Below are positions 24,276 to 32,422 of a stretch of 64,000 bases of DNA, piece after piece. The translations under genes and the position numbers were made by a program. A model generated the notes under the pieces. That model did no database searches and had not been told where the DNA came from. It saw nothing but the letters and a program-made list of their open reading frames with translations. Positions within the stretch are counted from its first letter, which is position 1. Every line of letters begins with the position of its first letter. Source of the stretch: Lawsonibacter sp900766145 (GTDB lineage Bacteria > Bacillota > Clostridia > Oscillospirales > Oscillospiraceae); NCBI RefSeq assembly GCF_030372275.1, contig NZ_JAUDDJ010000001.1. The stretch is one strand, 5' to 3'.

Positions 24276-24921
24276 CGTTGCGACCGCCTTTCTCTGCGTC
24301 ATTTGTGTCTGTGCGGATTTCCCGCCAAATATTCAGGGCTTTCACGCCGCAGCGCAGCCCCAGCCATACCAGCTGTCCCACCGTTATGGTCATCTGAAAC
24401 CGGCCCCACAGGGCCCAGTGCTCCTGCTGAAAGTCCACGTCCACCCGAGCCCGGCCGTCCTTCACCTGAAAGGCCTCGTTGAGCGGCCCCCACAGGGCGC
24501 CCAGAGCTGCGCTGGCCTTGCCGTAGCTCATGGCCGCGTCTGCCGGGTCCGGTTCTCCTATAATCAGGTCCATCTCCAGCACATCGATGCGCAGCTTGCG
24601 CCGAAAGCTCCCTGCCGCCTCTAGGCCCAGGGGAATGAGCCGCCGCACCAGGGCCACGATCTGCTCCCGGGTAAGGGGCTTGCGCGGCGTTTTCTCTTTC
24701 TTAGACTTTTTTTCCTTGGGCGGCTTGGCCTTTTTTTCTTTGGCCGGCTTCTCCTTGGTAGACTGCTTGGGCCGTGGATACAGGGTGATGTTGGCCGGTC
24801 CCAGCCGCAGCCACAGCCGGTTTCCCTCCTCCTGGGTGCGGGAGGCTCCCACGCCCAGCCGGATGCAGCCGATGAGCCACACCAGAACCACGATCACCCC
24901 GGCAATGATCCAGCCGATCAT
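24253..24921 (-). CDS. DUF2953 domain protein
   Basis: A 222-residue protein. One N-terminal membrane helix (IIAGVIVVLVWLIGCIRLGV) is followed by a lysine-rich linker with KEKKAKPPKEKKSKKEK. A C-terminal domain follows, with RKLRIDVLEMDLIIGEPDPA, ALGALWGPLNEAF and a final amphipathic stretch. This layout is the DUF2953 family, found in spore formers next to scpB and ytfJ. The function is unknown; a membrane role in sporulation is inferred from neighbours. It overlaps both scpB (4 bp) and gerW. Confidence 0.85.
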   Translation of the reverse strand: MIGWIIAGVIVVLVWLIGCIRLGVGASRTQEEGNRLWLRLGPANITLYPRPKQSTKEKPAKEKKAKPPKEKKSKKEKTPRKPLTREQIVALVRRLIPLGLEAAGSFRRKLRIDVLEMDLIIGEPDPADAAMSYGKASAALGALWGPLNEAFQVKDGRARVDVDFQQEHWALWGRFQMTITVGQLVWLGLRCGVKALNIWREIRTDTNDAEKGGRNDGKAASS

Positions 24922-25526
24922 TTTTCCTCCTCCGGGACCGCTTCCCCGGCCTCCTCAGCCCGCAGGCGCTCCACCGCCTGCTCCAGCTCCAGGGTCATCT
25001 GGCCGCCCTCCTGAGAGCCGTCGGGCAAGGGAGGCAGCTCCTCTAGAGAGGACATGCCGAAGGAGCGCAGGAAATTTTTCGTGGTACGGTACAAAATAGG
25101 CCGTCCGGGCACCGCCAGGCGGCCGCTCTCTTCAATGAGCTCCCGCTCCAGCAGCAAACCCACAGTATAGGCACTGTCTACGCCTCGGATCTGGTCCACA
25201 TAGGCCCGGGTCACCGGCTGGTAGTAGGCGATGATAGCCAGCACCTCCAGGGCAGGCTGGGACAGGCGGGGCGGCTTGCGCCCCTCCAGGGTTTTGCGGA
25301 TATAGGGGGCATACTCCGGGGCGGAGCACATCTGATAGCTGGCGTCCATCCGCACGATACGGATGCCCCGGCGCTCATAGCGGTAGCGGTCCATCAGCTG
25401 GCGGGCCACCGCGTCCAGAGTGGGCCGGTCGGTCTCCAGGCTGAGACACAGCCGCTCCACGCCTACCGGCTCTCCCGCTGCAAACAGGATGCCCTCCAGG
25501 GCGGCCTCCAATTCCTTTACTTCCAT
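24918..25526 (-). CDS. scpB: segregation and condensation protein B
   Basis: Winged-helix (kleisin-associated) subunit of the SMC-ScpAB condensin. It opens with LEAALEGILFAAGEPVGVER, followed by LSQPALEVLAIIAYYQPVTR and IRGVDSAYTVGLLLERELIE. RTTKNFLRSFGMSSLEELPPL is the conserved C-terminal part. It has 202 residues. It starts 12 bp after scpA and overlaps the DUF2953 gene. Confidence 0.95.
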   Translation of the reverse strand: MEVKELEAALEGILFAAGEPVGVERLCLSLETDRPTLDAVARQLMDRYRYERRGIRIVRMDASYQMCSAPEYAPYIRKTLEGRKPPRLSQPALEVLAIIAYYQPVTRAYVDQIRGVDSAYTVGLLLERELIEESGRLAVPGRPILYRTTKNFLRSFGMSSLEELPPLPDGSQEGGQMTLELEQAVERLRAEEAGEAVPEEEK

Positions 25527-25538
25527 GGGCTTCCCCCT

Positions 25539-26345
25539 TTACTCCTCCGGTGCGTCGGCGGTGATCTCCAGGGGCTGGGCCCCCTCTCCCTGAATACAGG
25601 TGACGGTACAGTCCTCCTCGGTGCCCGCCAGGCGCAGGCGGTGGGCCTTACACAGCTCCAGTACGGCAATGAAGGTGGCCACCACCTCCGAGCGGCTCCG
25701 GTTGCCCCGGAACAGGGCCCGGAACCGGGTGACCCCCAGGTGGACCAGCCGCTGGATGATCTCGGCGGCTTTCTCAGCCACTGGATAGGGCTCACGGCCC
25801 ACAATGCCCTGAAAGGCAGCCACCGGCGGGGGCAGCTTGTTGTCCGAGCGGGCCAGCACATCCCCCATGGCCTTCCGCAAATCCTCCTTGGGGTGGATAT
25901 AGCGGTAGGCCCGGTCGGGCTGGATGGCCTCCGGGGTCTTGGTGATAAAGTCCCGGCCATAGCTGAACTGCTGGTCCAGCAGGGGGACGATCTCTTTGAT
26001 TTTCAGATAGTTTTCATTGCGCTGATGGGCCTCCAGGGTGGCAATGAGCTGTTCCATCTCGCTCATGGCCTCCTCGTCGTGGATGGACAGGAGCATCCGG
26101 GTCTTGATATACACCAGATGGGAGGCCATGGTGACAAACTCACTGGCCACCTCCAGATCCAGCTGCTTGCGCTGGTTCATCCAGGCCAGATATTGGTCCA
26201 GGATCAGGGAGATCTGGATGTCCTTGATCTCCATTTTGTTTTTGCTCAGCAGGTGCAAAATCAGGTCCAGAGGCCCTACAAAGTCCTGCAGATCCTCGGA
26301 ACGGTCCTTGACCACTCCTTGCAAATGATAGATGGGACTGTCCAA
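25539..26345 (-). CDS. scpA: segregation and condensation protein A (kleisin)
   Basis: A 268-residue kleisin linking the SMC heads. The N-terminal domain has DFVGPLDLILHLLSKNKMEI and QISLILDQYLAWMN, then ASEFVTMASHLVYIKTRMLL. The C-terminal winged helix has EVVATFIAVLELCKAHRL. The start is TTG at 26345, 10 bp after GGGAGGGG. A longer frame reaching 26387 would overlap the preceding gene and has no ribosome site. It lies 13 bp after the M50 protease, an arrangement common in Firmicutes. Confidence 0.94.
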   Translation of the reverse strand: MDSPIYHLQGVVKDRSEDLQDFVGPLDLILHLLSKNKMEIKDIQISLILDQYLAWMNQRKQLDLEVASEFVTMASHLVYIKTRMLLSIHDEEAMSEMEQLIATLEAHQRNENYLKIKEIVPLLDQQFSYGRDFITKTPEAIQPDRAYRYIHPKEDLRKAMGDVLARSDNKLPPPVAAFQGIVGREPYPVAEKAAEIIQRLVHLGVTRFRALFRGNRSRSEVVATFIAVLELCKAHRLRLAGTEEDCTVTCIQGEGAQPLEITADAPEE

Positions 26346-26358
26346 TCCCGCCCCTCCC

Positions 26359-27045
26359 TTAGAAGAAGTAGAATTCCATGATGGCAAAGGGGAACCCGGT
26401 CACATGGCACATGGCCTTCATGACCCACGCAATGGCTGCCTCCAGAGGCCCGCCCAGCAGGCCGGACCAGGCCAGCAGTACCACTGCCACAATAAGAAAC
26501 CGTTCCCGCTTCATAAGCCACAGGTAAGCCCGGTCCGGCAAAAAGGCACTCACCACCCGGGAGCCGTCCAGCGGCGGGATGGGGATCAGGTTAAAGACCC
26601 CCAACCCCACATTGAGCACGGCCAGCTGGCATAAAAACAGCAGCGCATAGGCCGACCAGACCCGTCCCATGCCATCCCGCAGCACAAAGCCGCCCAGGCA
26701 GATACACACCAGGGCCAGCAGGAAGTTGGCGATGGGGCCCGCCAGAGCGGTGGCGGCCATCCCCGCCTTGGGATTGCGGAAATTCCGCATGTCCACCGGC
26801 ACGGGCTTGGCCCAGCCCACTCCCACCGTCAGCAGCAGGAACAGGCCCACCCAGTCGATGTGGGCCAGAGGGTTCAGGGTGAGCCGCCCGTTTACTTTGG
26901 CGGTGGGGTCCCCCAGCTGCCGGGCCATCAGGCCGTGGGCCAATTCATGGATGGTCAGGCAGATGAGACAGGCCACGGCGCTCATTAAAAACAGGAGCAT
27001 TCCCTGCCAGTCCATATGGTTTAAAAATTCTGTCAACGCACCCAT
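26359..27045 (-). CDS. site-2 protease family (M50) membrane metalloprotease
   Basis: A 228-residue intramembrane zinc protease-like protein. It has the zinc motif HExxH in CLTIHELAHGLMARQLGDPT within the first helix pair, and the second metal-binding motif in LNVGLGVFNLIPIPPLDGSR (NxxPxPPLDG). About six helices are predicted. Members of this short YwhC-like group sit upstream of scpAB in many Firmicutes, with no established substrate. It begins the operon M50-scpA-scpB-DUF2953-gerW-dac. Confidence 0.92.
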   Translation of the reverse strand: MGALTEFLNHMDWQGMLLFLMSAVACLICLTIHELAHGLMARQLGDPTAKVNGRLTLNPLAHIDWVGLFLLLTVGVGWAKPVPVDMRNFRNPKAGMAATALAGPIANFLLALVCICLGGFVLRDGMGRVWSAYALLFLCQLAVLNVGLGVFNLIPIPPLDGSRVVSAFLPDRAYLWLMKRERFLIVAVVLLAWSGLLGGPLEAAIAWVMKAMCHVTGFPFAIMEFYFF

Positions 27046-27106
27046 GGTTTAACCTTTCTTTCCCCCAGGGAACCAAGAATCCAATAATGAGGAATCAATA
27101 TTGGAA

Positions 27107-27742
27107 TTATACCAAGTTTTGCTCCCCTTGACAAGCGCCCGGGGCCTTGCGGCCCTCCACGCTGGCCAGGATGGCGGAGACCAGCTCCTGCCGTCCGGTG
27201 CCCTTCTCCGCGGAGAACGGGATGACCACATCCCCCTCCCCCAGCTCCAGAGTCTCCCGGATCACCTGGAGGTTGGGCTCCACCTGGCTCTTTTTCAGCT
27301 TGTCCAGCTTGTTGGCCACCACCACGAAGGGGCAGCCCGCCTCCCGGTACCACTGAGCCATGGTGCAGTCGTCCGCCGTGGGCTTGTGCCGGGAATCTAC
27401 AATCATCACGCCCAGGGTCATCAGCTCCGGGTCGGCGAAGTAGCTCTCCATCAGCTTGCCCCAGCGATCCCGCTCAGCCTTGGACACCTTGGCGTATCCA
27501 TAGCCGGGCAGGTCCACCAGGTAGAAGGCGTTGTCGATTTTAAAATAGTTAATCTGGGTGGTCTTTCCGGGAGCGGCACCCACCCGTGCGAAATTCTTCC
27601 GGTTGAGCAGGCGGTTGATGACCGACGACTTACCCACGTTGGAGCGGCCGGAAAAGGCCACTTGGGGCAGTCCGTCCCGCAGAAAAAACTTCGGTGCCAC
27701 GGCGGAGAGGATAAACTCCGCCTTTTGCAGATTGATGGCCAT
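27107..27742 (-). CDS. engB: ribosome biogenesis GTPase YsxC/EngB
   Basis: Small GTPase of 50S subunit assembly, 211 residues. It has G1 in VAFSGRSNVGKSSVINRLLN, G2/switch I GKTTQINYF, G3 in YLVDLPGYGYAKV, G4 in VVANKLDK and G5 in PFSAEKGTG. It lies 11 bp after lon on the same strand, as in Bacillus (lonA-ysxC), and ends the tig-clpP-clpX-lon-engB block. Confidence 0.97.
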   Translation of the reverse strand: MAINLQKAEFILSAVAPKFFLRDGLPQVAFSGRSNVGKSSVINRLLNRKNFARVGAAPGKTTQINYFKIDNAFYLVDLPGYGYAKVSKAERDRWGKLMESYFADPELMTLGVMIVDSRHKPTADDCTMAQWYREAGCPFVVVANKLDKLKKSQVEPNLQVIRETLELGEGDVVIPFSAEKGTGRQELVSAILASVEGRKAPGACQGEQNLV

Positions 27743-27753
27743 ATCGCGCCTCC

Positions 27754-30174
27754 TTACTGCCGCAGGTGGGCGTGACCCCGCCCCTGCGTGTCTGAGAGCT
27801 TGGAGTCCAGCGCCTTATCCCGCTCCAGTGCGGCCCCGGGGGCCAGAATGGCCTGGGCCAGCACCTGCTCGGCCTGGTCCACCAGCACAAAGTTCAGAGC
27901 GTTGCGCACAGTCTGGTCGATCTCGTCCAGGTCCTTCTCATTGTCAGCGGGGATGATCACCGTCTGGATGCCGTTGCGCAGGGCGGCCATGGTCTTTTCC
28001 CGCAGGCCGCCGATGGGCAGCACCCGGCCCCGCAGGGTGACCTCGCCGGTCATGGCGATACCCCGGCGCACGGGAGCCCCGGTGAGGGCGGACACCATGG
28101 CGGTGGTGATAGCAATACCGGCAGAGGGTCCATCCTTGGGCACGGCACCCTCGGGGAAGTGGACGTGGATGTCCTTTTCCTTGTAGAAGTCGGCGGGGAT
28201 GCCCAGGCGGTCGGCCTGGCTGCGGATGAAGCTGAGGGCGGCATGTGCCGACTCCTTCATCACGTCGCCCAGGTTGCCGGTGAGCTCCACCTTGCCCGAG
28301 CCGGGTACCACGTTGACCTCCACCTCCAGCAGCTCGCCGCCCACGGAAGTCCAGGCCAGGCCGTTGACCACGCCCACACGCTCTTCCAGCACCTGCCGCT
28401 CGGGGTAGTACTTGGGAGCACCCAACAAGTTTTTCAGGTCTTTGTCTGTAATGCGAACCTGCTTTACATCTTCAGATACCAGCTTCATGGCCGCCTTACG
28501 GCACAGGCTGCCCAGATTCCGCTCCAGCACACGCACACCCGACTCCCGGGTGTAGGAGGCAATCAGCTCCCGGATTGCCCCATCGGACACCTTGAGCTGG
28601 GTTTTGTTCAGGCCGTGGCGCTTCATCTCCTTGGGCAGCAGGTGGCGCTTGGCAATTTGCAGCTTCTCCTCGTCGGTGTAGCTGGGCAGCTCGATGACCT
28701 CCATACGGTCCAGGAGCGGACGGGGAATGGTCTCGGTGGTGTTGGCAGTGGTGATAAACAGAACGTCAGACAGGTCGAAGGGCACCTCCAGGAAGTTGTC
28801 CCGGAAGGTGCTGTTCTGCTCCACGTCCAGCACCTCCAGCAGAGCGGCAGCGGGGTCACCCCGGTGGTCGCTGCCCATCTTGTCGATCTCGTCCAGCAGC
28901 AGCAGGGGGTTGCAGCTGCCCGCCTGGTTGATGGTGCTGATGATTCGGCCGGGCATGGAGCCCACATAGGTCTTCCGGTGGCCACGAATCTCGGCCTCGT
29001 CACTGACGCCGCCCAGAGAGATCCGGCCCAGCTTGCGGTGCAGAGCCCGGGCCACCGACATGGCGATGGAGGTCTTGCCCACACCCGGAGGGCCGACAAG
29101 GCAAATCACTTGCCCCTTCAAGTCGGGCGTGAGCTGGCGCACGGCCAGGAACTCCAGCACCCGCTCCTTCACCTTCTCCAAGCCGAAGTGGTCATGGTCC
29201 AGTACCTTGCGGGCGCTCTCCACGCTGATCTTCTCCTTGGTGCGCTTGCCCCAGGGCAGCTCCAGGCACACATCCAGATAGTTGCGCATGACGGTCGCTT
29301 CGGAGGAGCCGTAGGGCTGCTTGGCCAGGCGGTTTACCTCCTTCTCCAGCCGCTCCCGCACATCGTCAGGCAGCTTGGCCTGGGCGATCTTCTTGCGGTA
29401 GTCGCCCAACTCGGAGTCGGCGCCCCCCTCTCCTTCGCCCAGCTCGGCCTGAATGGCCTTCAGTTGCTCCCGAAGGTAGTAGTCCCGCTGGTTGTCCGAC
29501 ATCTGCTCCCGGGCCCGGTTCTGGATCTCCATATCCAGCCCCAGAATCTCTACCTCCCGGCAAAGCAGACGGTACAGCCGCTCTAACCGGCGCACCGGCC
29601 GCAGCTCCTCCAGCACCGCCTGCTTGTCGCTGTTGCGCATGGCGATGTTCTGGGCGATAAAGTCGGCGATGTACCCGGGGTCCTCGCTGGCCAGCACGTT
29701 GATGAGCAGATCGGGGGCCGTCTTGGGGGCCAGCTCGGTGTACTGCTGGAACATCTCGTAGGTAGAGCGAATGAGGGCCTCGGTCTTAGCGGAGTTATGC
29801 CCCGCCTTCTCCCCGGGGATGGTGCGCACCACTGCCTCCAGATAGGGGCTGGTGCGCTTGAGCTCCTCCAGGTTGCCCCGGCACAGGCCCTCTACCATCA
29901 CCCGCACGTTGTCCCCGGGCATACGCAGAATCTGCCGCACCTTTGAAACGGTACCAACGGTGTAAAGGTCTTTTGCTTCCGGCTTCTCCACCGCCAAGTC
30001 CTTCTGGCCCACCAGGAACACCGGCGAACCGGCGGTCATGGCCTCCTCCAGGGCTTTAATGGAGATCTCCCGGGCCACATCAAAGTGGATCAGTACATTG
30101 GGGAAAATGGTCAGGCCCCGCAGGGCAATCACAGGCATAGTATCGACCTGCTGGGTCGTCCAATCCTTTTCCAT
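27754..30174 (-). CDS. lon: ATP-dependent protease Lon (LonA)
   Basis: Soluble AAA+ serine protease, 806 residues. It has an N-terminal LAN substrate domain (MPVIALRGLTIFPNVLIHFD) and a helical linker (EIQNRAREQMSDNQRDYYLR). The ATPase has Walker A CLVGPPGVGKTSIAM and Walker B NPLLLLDEIDK. The C-terminal protease domain has the catalytic serine in VPKDGPSAGIAITTAM and the lysine in RGRVLPIGGLREKTMAALR. ATG 30174 was chosen: an upstream GTG touches the AGAGGAA ribosome site. clpX precedes it but a terminator lies between. Confidence 0.97.
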   Translation of the reverse strand: MEKDWTTQQVDTMPVIALRGLTIFPNVLIHFDVAREISIKALEEAMTAGSPVFLVGQKDLAVEKPEAKDLYTVGTVSKVRQILRMPGDNVRVMVEGLCRGNLEELKRTSPYLEAVVRTIPGEKAGHNSAKTEALIRSTYEMFQQYTELAPKTAPDLLINVLASEDPGYIADFIAQNIAMRNSDKQAVLEELRPVRRLERLYRLLCREVEILGLDMEIQNRAREQMSDNQRDYYLREQLKAIQAELGEGEGGADSELGDYRKKIAQAKLPDDVRERLEKEVNRLAKQPYGSSEATVMRNYLDVCLELPWGKRTKEKISVESARKVLDHDHFGLEKVKERVLEFLAVRQLTPDLKGQVICLVGPPGVGKTSIAMSVARALHRKLGRISLGGVSDEAEIRGHRKTYVGSMPGRIISTINQAGSCNPLLLLDEIDKMGSDHRGDPAAALLEVLDVEQNSTFRDNFLEVPFDLSDVLFITTANTTETIPRPLLDRMEVIELPSYTDEEKLQIAKRHLLPKEMKRHGLNKTQLKVSDGAIRELIASYTRESGVRVLERNLGSLCRKAAMKLVSEDVKQVRITDKDLKNLLGAPKYYPERQVLEERVGVVNGLAWTSVGGELLEVEVNVVPGSGKVELTGNLGDVMKESAHAALSFIRSQADRLGIPADFYKEKDIHVHFPEGAVPKDGPSAGIAITTAMVSALTGAPVRRGIAMTGEVTLRGRVLPIGGLREKTMAALRNGIQTVIIPADNEKDLDEIDQTVRNALNFVLVDQAEQVLAQAILAPGAALERDKALDSKLSDTQGRGHAHLRQ

Positions 30175-30233
30175 GAAAATCACTTCCTCTCTAGGGGTAT
30201 TTCCCAGGGGAACACTCCCCTGTCATAAGACAA

Positions 30234-30276
30234 AACAGCCCCGGGCCCGCCGTTTTCCGGGGACCGCGGGGCTGTT
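30234..30276 (-). terminator. terminator between clpX and lon
   Basis: AACAGCCCC and GGGGCTGTT arms (30234-30242, 30268-30276) enclose a GC-rich inner stem. They are followed on the minus strand by TTTTGTCTT. It lies 11 bp beyond the clpX stop, so lon is at least partly uncoupled from clpX. Confidence 0.8.
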
Positions 30277-30286
30277 GCTGTGTTCG

Positions 30287-31603
30287 TCAGCCAGCGTGGG
30301 TACCGGGCAGTCCGCCCCGCTCTGCATGCAGAGACGCTTTTCCCAAGGGCGGGCGCTGGGTGCGCTGGGGATCCTGAAGGATCTCCGGCTCCGCTCCGTC
30401 CTTAACGCAGGCGGCGTTGATGGTCACCTTGGCGATGGTGGGATCGGAGGGCACGTCGTACATGACCTGGGTCATGACCTCCTCAAGAATGGCCCGCAGG
30501 CCACGGGCGCCGATGCCCCGCTCCACCGCCCGGTCGGCCACCGCCTCCAGAGCGTCGTGGGTGTACTCCAGCTCCACGTCGTCGTACTCCATCAGCTTCT
30601 GATACTGCTTCACCAAGGCGTTTTTGGGCTCGGTGAGGATCTTCATCATCTGATCCCGGTCCAGGGACTCCAGGGTGGTGATGATGGGCAGACGGCCCAC
30701 CAGCTCGGGGATGATGCCGAACTTCAGCAGGTCCTGGGGCTGGATCTCCTTCATCAGCTCGCCCACGTTGCGCTCCTTCTTGCTCTGGATCTCAGCTCCA
30801 AAGCCCAGAGAACGCTTATCCAGGCGGTTCTCAATGATCTTGTCGATGCCGTCAAATGCGCCGCCGCAGATGAACAGGATGTTCTTGGTGTCGATTTGGA
30901 TGAACTCCTGGTGGGGGTGCTTCCGGCCGCCCTGAGGAGGCACGTTGGCCACAGTGCCCTCCAGGATCTTCAGCAGAGCCTGCTGCACACCTTCGCCGGA
31001 CACGTCCCGGGTGATGGAGGTATTCTCGCTCTTCCGGGCAATCTTATCCATCTCGTCAATATAGATGATGCCCCGCTCGGCCAGCTCGATGTCGTAATCG
31101 GCGGCCTGGACCAGGCGCAGCAGGATGTTCTCCACGTCGTCGCCCACGTAGCCAGCCTCGGTGAGAGTGGTGGCATCGGCGATGGCGAAGGGAACCTTCA
31201 GCACCCGGGCCAGAGTCTGGGCAAACAGGGTCTTGCCGCAGCCGGTGGGGCCCATAAGCAGGATGTTGCTCTTCTGAAGCTCCACATCCTCTGCCCCGCC
31301 AAAGTAGATGCGCTTATAGTGGTTGTATACCGCCACAGACAGGGCCACCTTGGCCTTCTCCTGTCCGATGATATACTGATCCAGCACGGCATGGATCTCC
31401 CGGGGGGTGGGGATGGTGTCAGGAATGGCGCTCTCCAGCACCTCCTGAGTCAGCTCTCCCTCGTCCTCCAGAATGCTCATGCACAGTTGCACACACTCAT
31501 TGCAGATATAGGCGCCAGGCCCGGCGATGAGGCGGCGCACCTGATCCTGATGCTTTCCGCAGAAGGAACAGCGGACAGACCGCTTTTCGTCGTTTTTTGC
31601 CAT
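30287..31603 (-). CDS. clpX: ATP-dependent Clp protease ATP-binding subunit ClpX
   Basis: Unfoldase partner of ClpP, 438 residues. The N-terminal zinc domain has four cysteines (CSFCGKHQDQ; YICNECVQLC). The AAA+ core has Walker A LLMGPTGCGKTLFAQTLA, Walker B IIYIDEMDKIARKSENTSIT, the RKH pore loop in PPQGGRKHPHQEF, the LGF ClpP-docking region KRSLGFGAEI, and sensor 2 GIGARGLRAILEEVM. The last 25-30 residues (from about QDPQRTQRP) are an unusual low-complexity tail. It lies 66 bp after clpP. Confidence 0.97.
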   Translation of the reverse strand: MAKNDEKRSVRCSFCGKHQDQVRRLIAGPGAYICNECVQLCMSILEDEGELTQEVLESAIPDTIPTPREIHAVLDQYIIGQEKAKVALSVAVYNHYKRIYFGGAEDVELQKSNILLMGPTGCGKTLFAQTLARVLKVPFAIADATTLTEAGYVGDDVENILLRLVQAADYDIELAERGIIYIDEMDKIARKSENTSITRDVSGEGVQQALLKILEGTVANVPPQGGRKHPHQEFIQIDTKNILFICGGAFDGIDKIIENRLDKRSLGFGAEIQSKKERNVGELMKEIQPQDLLKFGIIPELVGRLPIITTLESLDRDQMMKILTEPKNALVKQYQKLMEYDDVELEYTHDALEAVADRAVERGIGARGLRAILEEVMTQVMYDVPSDPTIAKVTINAACVKDGAEPEILQDPQRTQRPPLGKASLHAERGGLPGTHAG

Positions 31604-31669
31604 GAAACTATTACCTCAAATTCTCTGTGATACCATAGACGCGCCCAAAGGGGTGCGTGCACCGGTTTC

Positions 31670-32251
31670 TCACCGCTTCTCGATCACCCGGTCAATGAGG
31701 CCGTACTCCAGAGCCTCCTGGGCAGACATGAAGTTGTCCCGCTCGCAGTCGGCGGTGACCTGCTCGATGCTCTTGCCGGTGTTTTCCGCCAGAATGCGGT
31801 TCATACGCTTCTTCACCACTTCCAACCGCTTCAGGTGCAAGGCCATATCGGTGATCTGGCCCTGGGTGCCGGCGGAAGGCTGGTGGATCATGATCTCGGA
31901 GTTGGGCAGGGCCAGGCGCTTGCCCTTGGTGCCGGCAGAGAGCAGGAAGGCTCCCATGCTGGCAGCCAGACCGATGCAGATGGTGGACACGTCACACTTG
32001 ACATACTGCATGGTGTCATAGATGGCCATGCCTGCGGTGACAGAGCCGCCGGGGCTGTTGATGTAGAACTGAATGTCCTTGTCCGGGTCCTGGCTCTCCA
32101 GGTACAGCAGCTGGGCCACCACCAGAGAGGCGGTGGTGTCATTGACTTCCTCAGACAGGAAAATGATACGGTCATTGAGCAGGCGGGAGAAGATGTCGTA
32201 GGAACGCTCGCCCCGGTTGGTCTGCTCGACTACATAAGGAACTAAACTCAT
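31670..32251 (-). CDS. clpP: ATP-dependent Clp protease proteolytic subunit ClpP
   Basis: Serine protease barrel subunit, 193 residues. It has the catalytic Ser in CIGLAASMGAFLLSAG, His in SEIMIHQPSAGTQGQ, and Asp in VTADCERDNFMSAQEA. The N-terminal MSLVPYVVEQTNRGERSYDI is the usual processed loop. Gene order tig-clpP-clpX is conserved across Clostridia. Confidence 0.98.
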   Translation of the reverse strand: MSLVPYVVEQTNRGERSYDIFSRLLNDRIIFLSEEVNDTTASLVVAQLLYLESQDPDKDIQFYINSPGGSVTAGMAIYDTMQYVKCDVSTICIGLAASMGAFLLSAGTKGKRLALPNSEIMIHQPSAGTQGQITDMALHLKRLEVVKKRMNRILAENTGKSIEQVTADCERDNFMSAQEALEYGLIDRVIEKR

Positions 32252-32375
32252 AGGAACTACTCCTTTTCAAAACAGTGATACCAAAGTATGCCCGCAAAAT
32301 TGGAACATGATTCCTTTTTCGGCGCGAATACCGCCCCTCGGGCCTCCCGGTCTCCCCTGCCATAACGCACACACG

Positions 32376-32403
32376 CCCGGGGCGGCAATTTCTGCCGCCC
32401 CGG
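32376..32403 (-). terminator. GC-rich hairpin between tig and clpP
   Basis: CCCGGGGCGGC (32376-32386) and its complement (32393-32403) form an 11-bp stem around a 6-base loop, 20 bp past the tig stop. No T run follows on the minus strand, so it may pause or protect the mRNA 3' end rather than terminate fully. Confidence 0.45.
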
Positions 32404-32422
32404 GTGGATATCAAGCTGGATT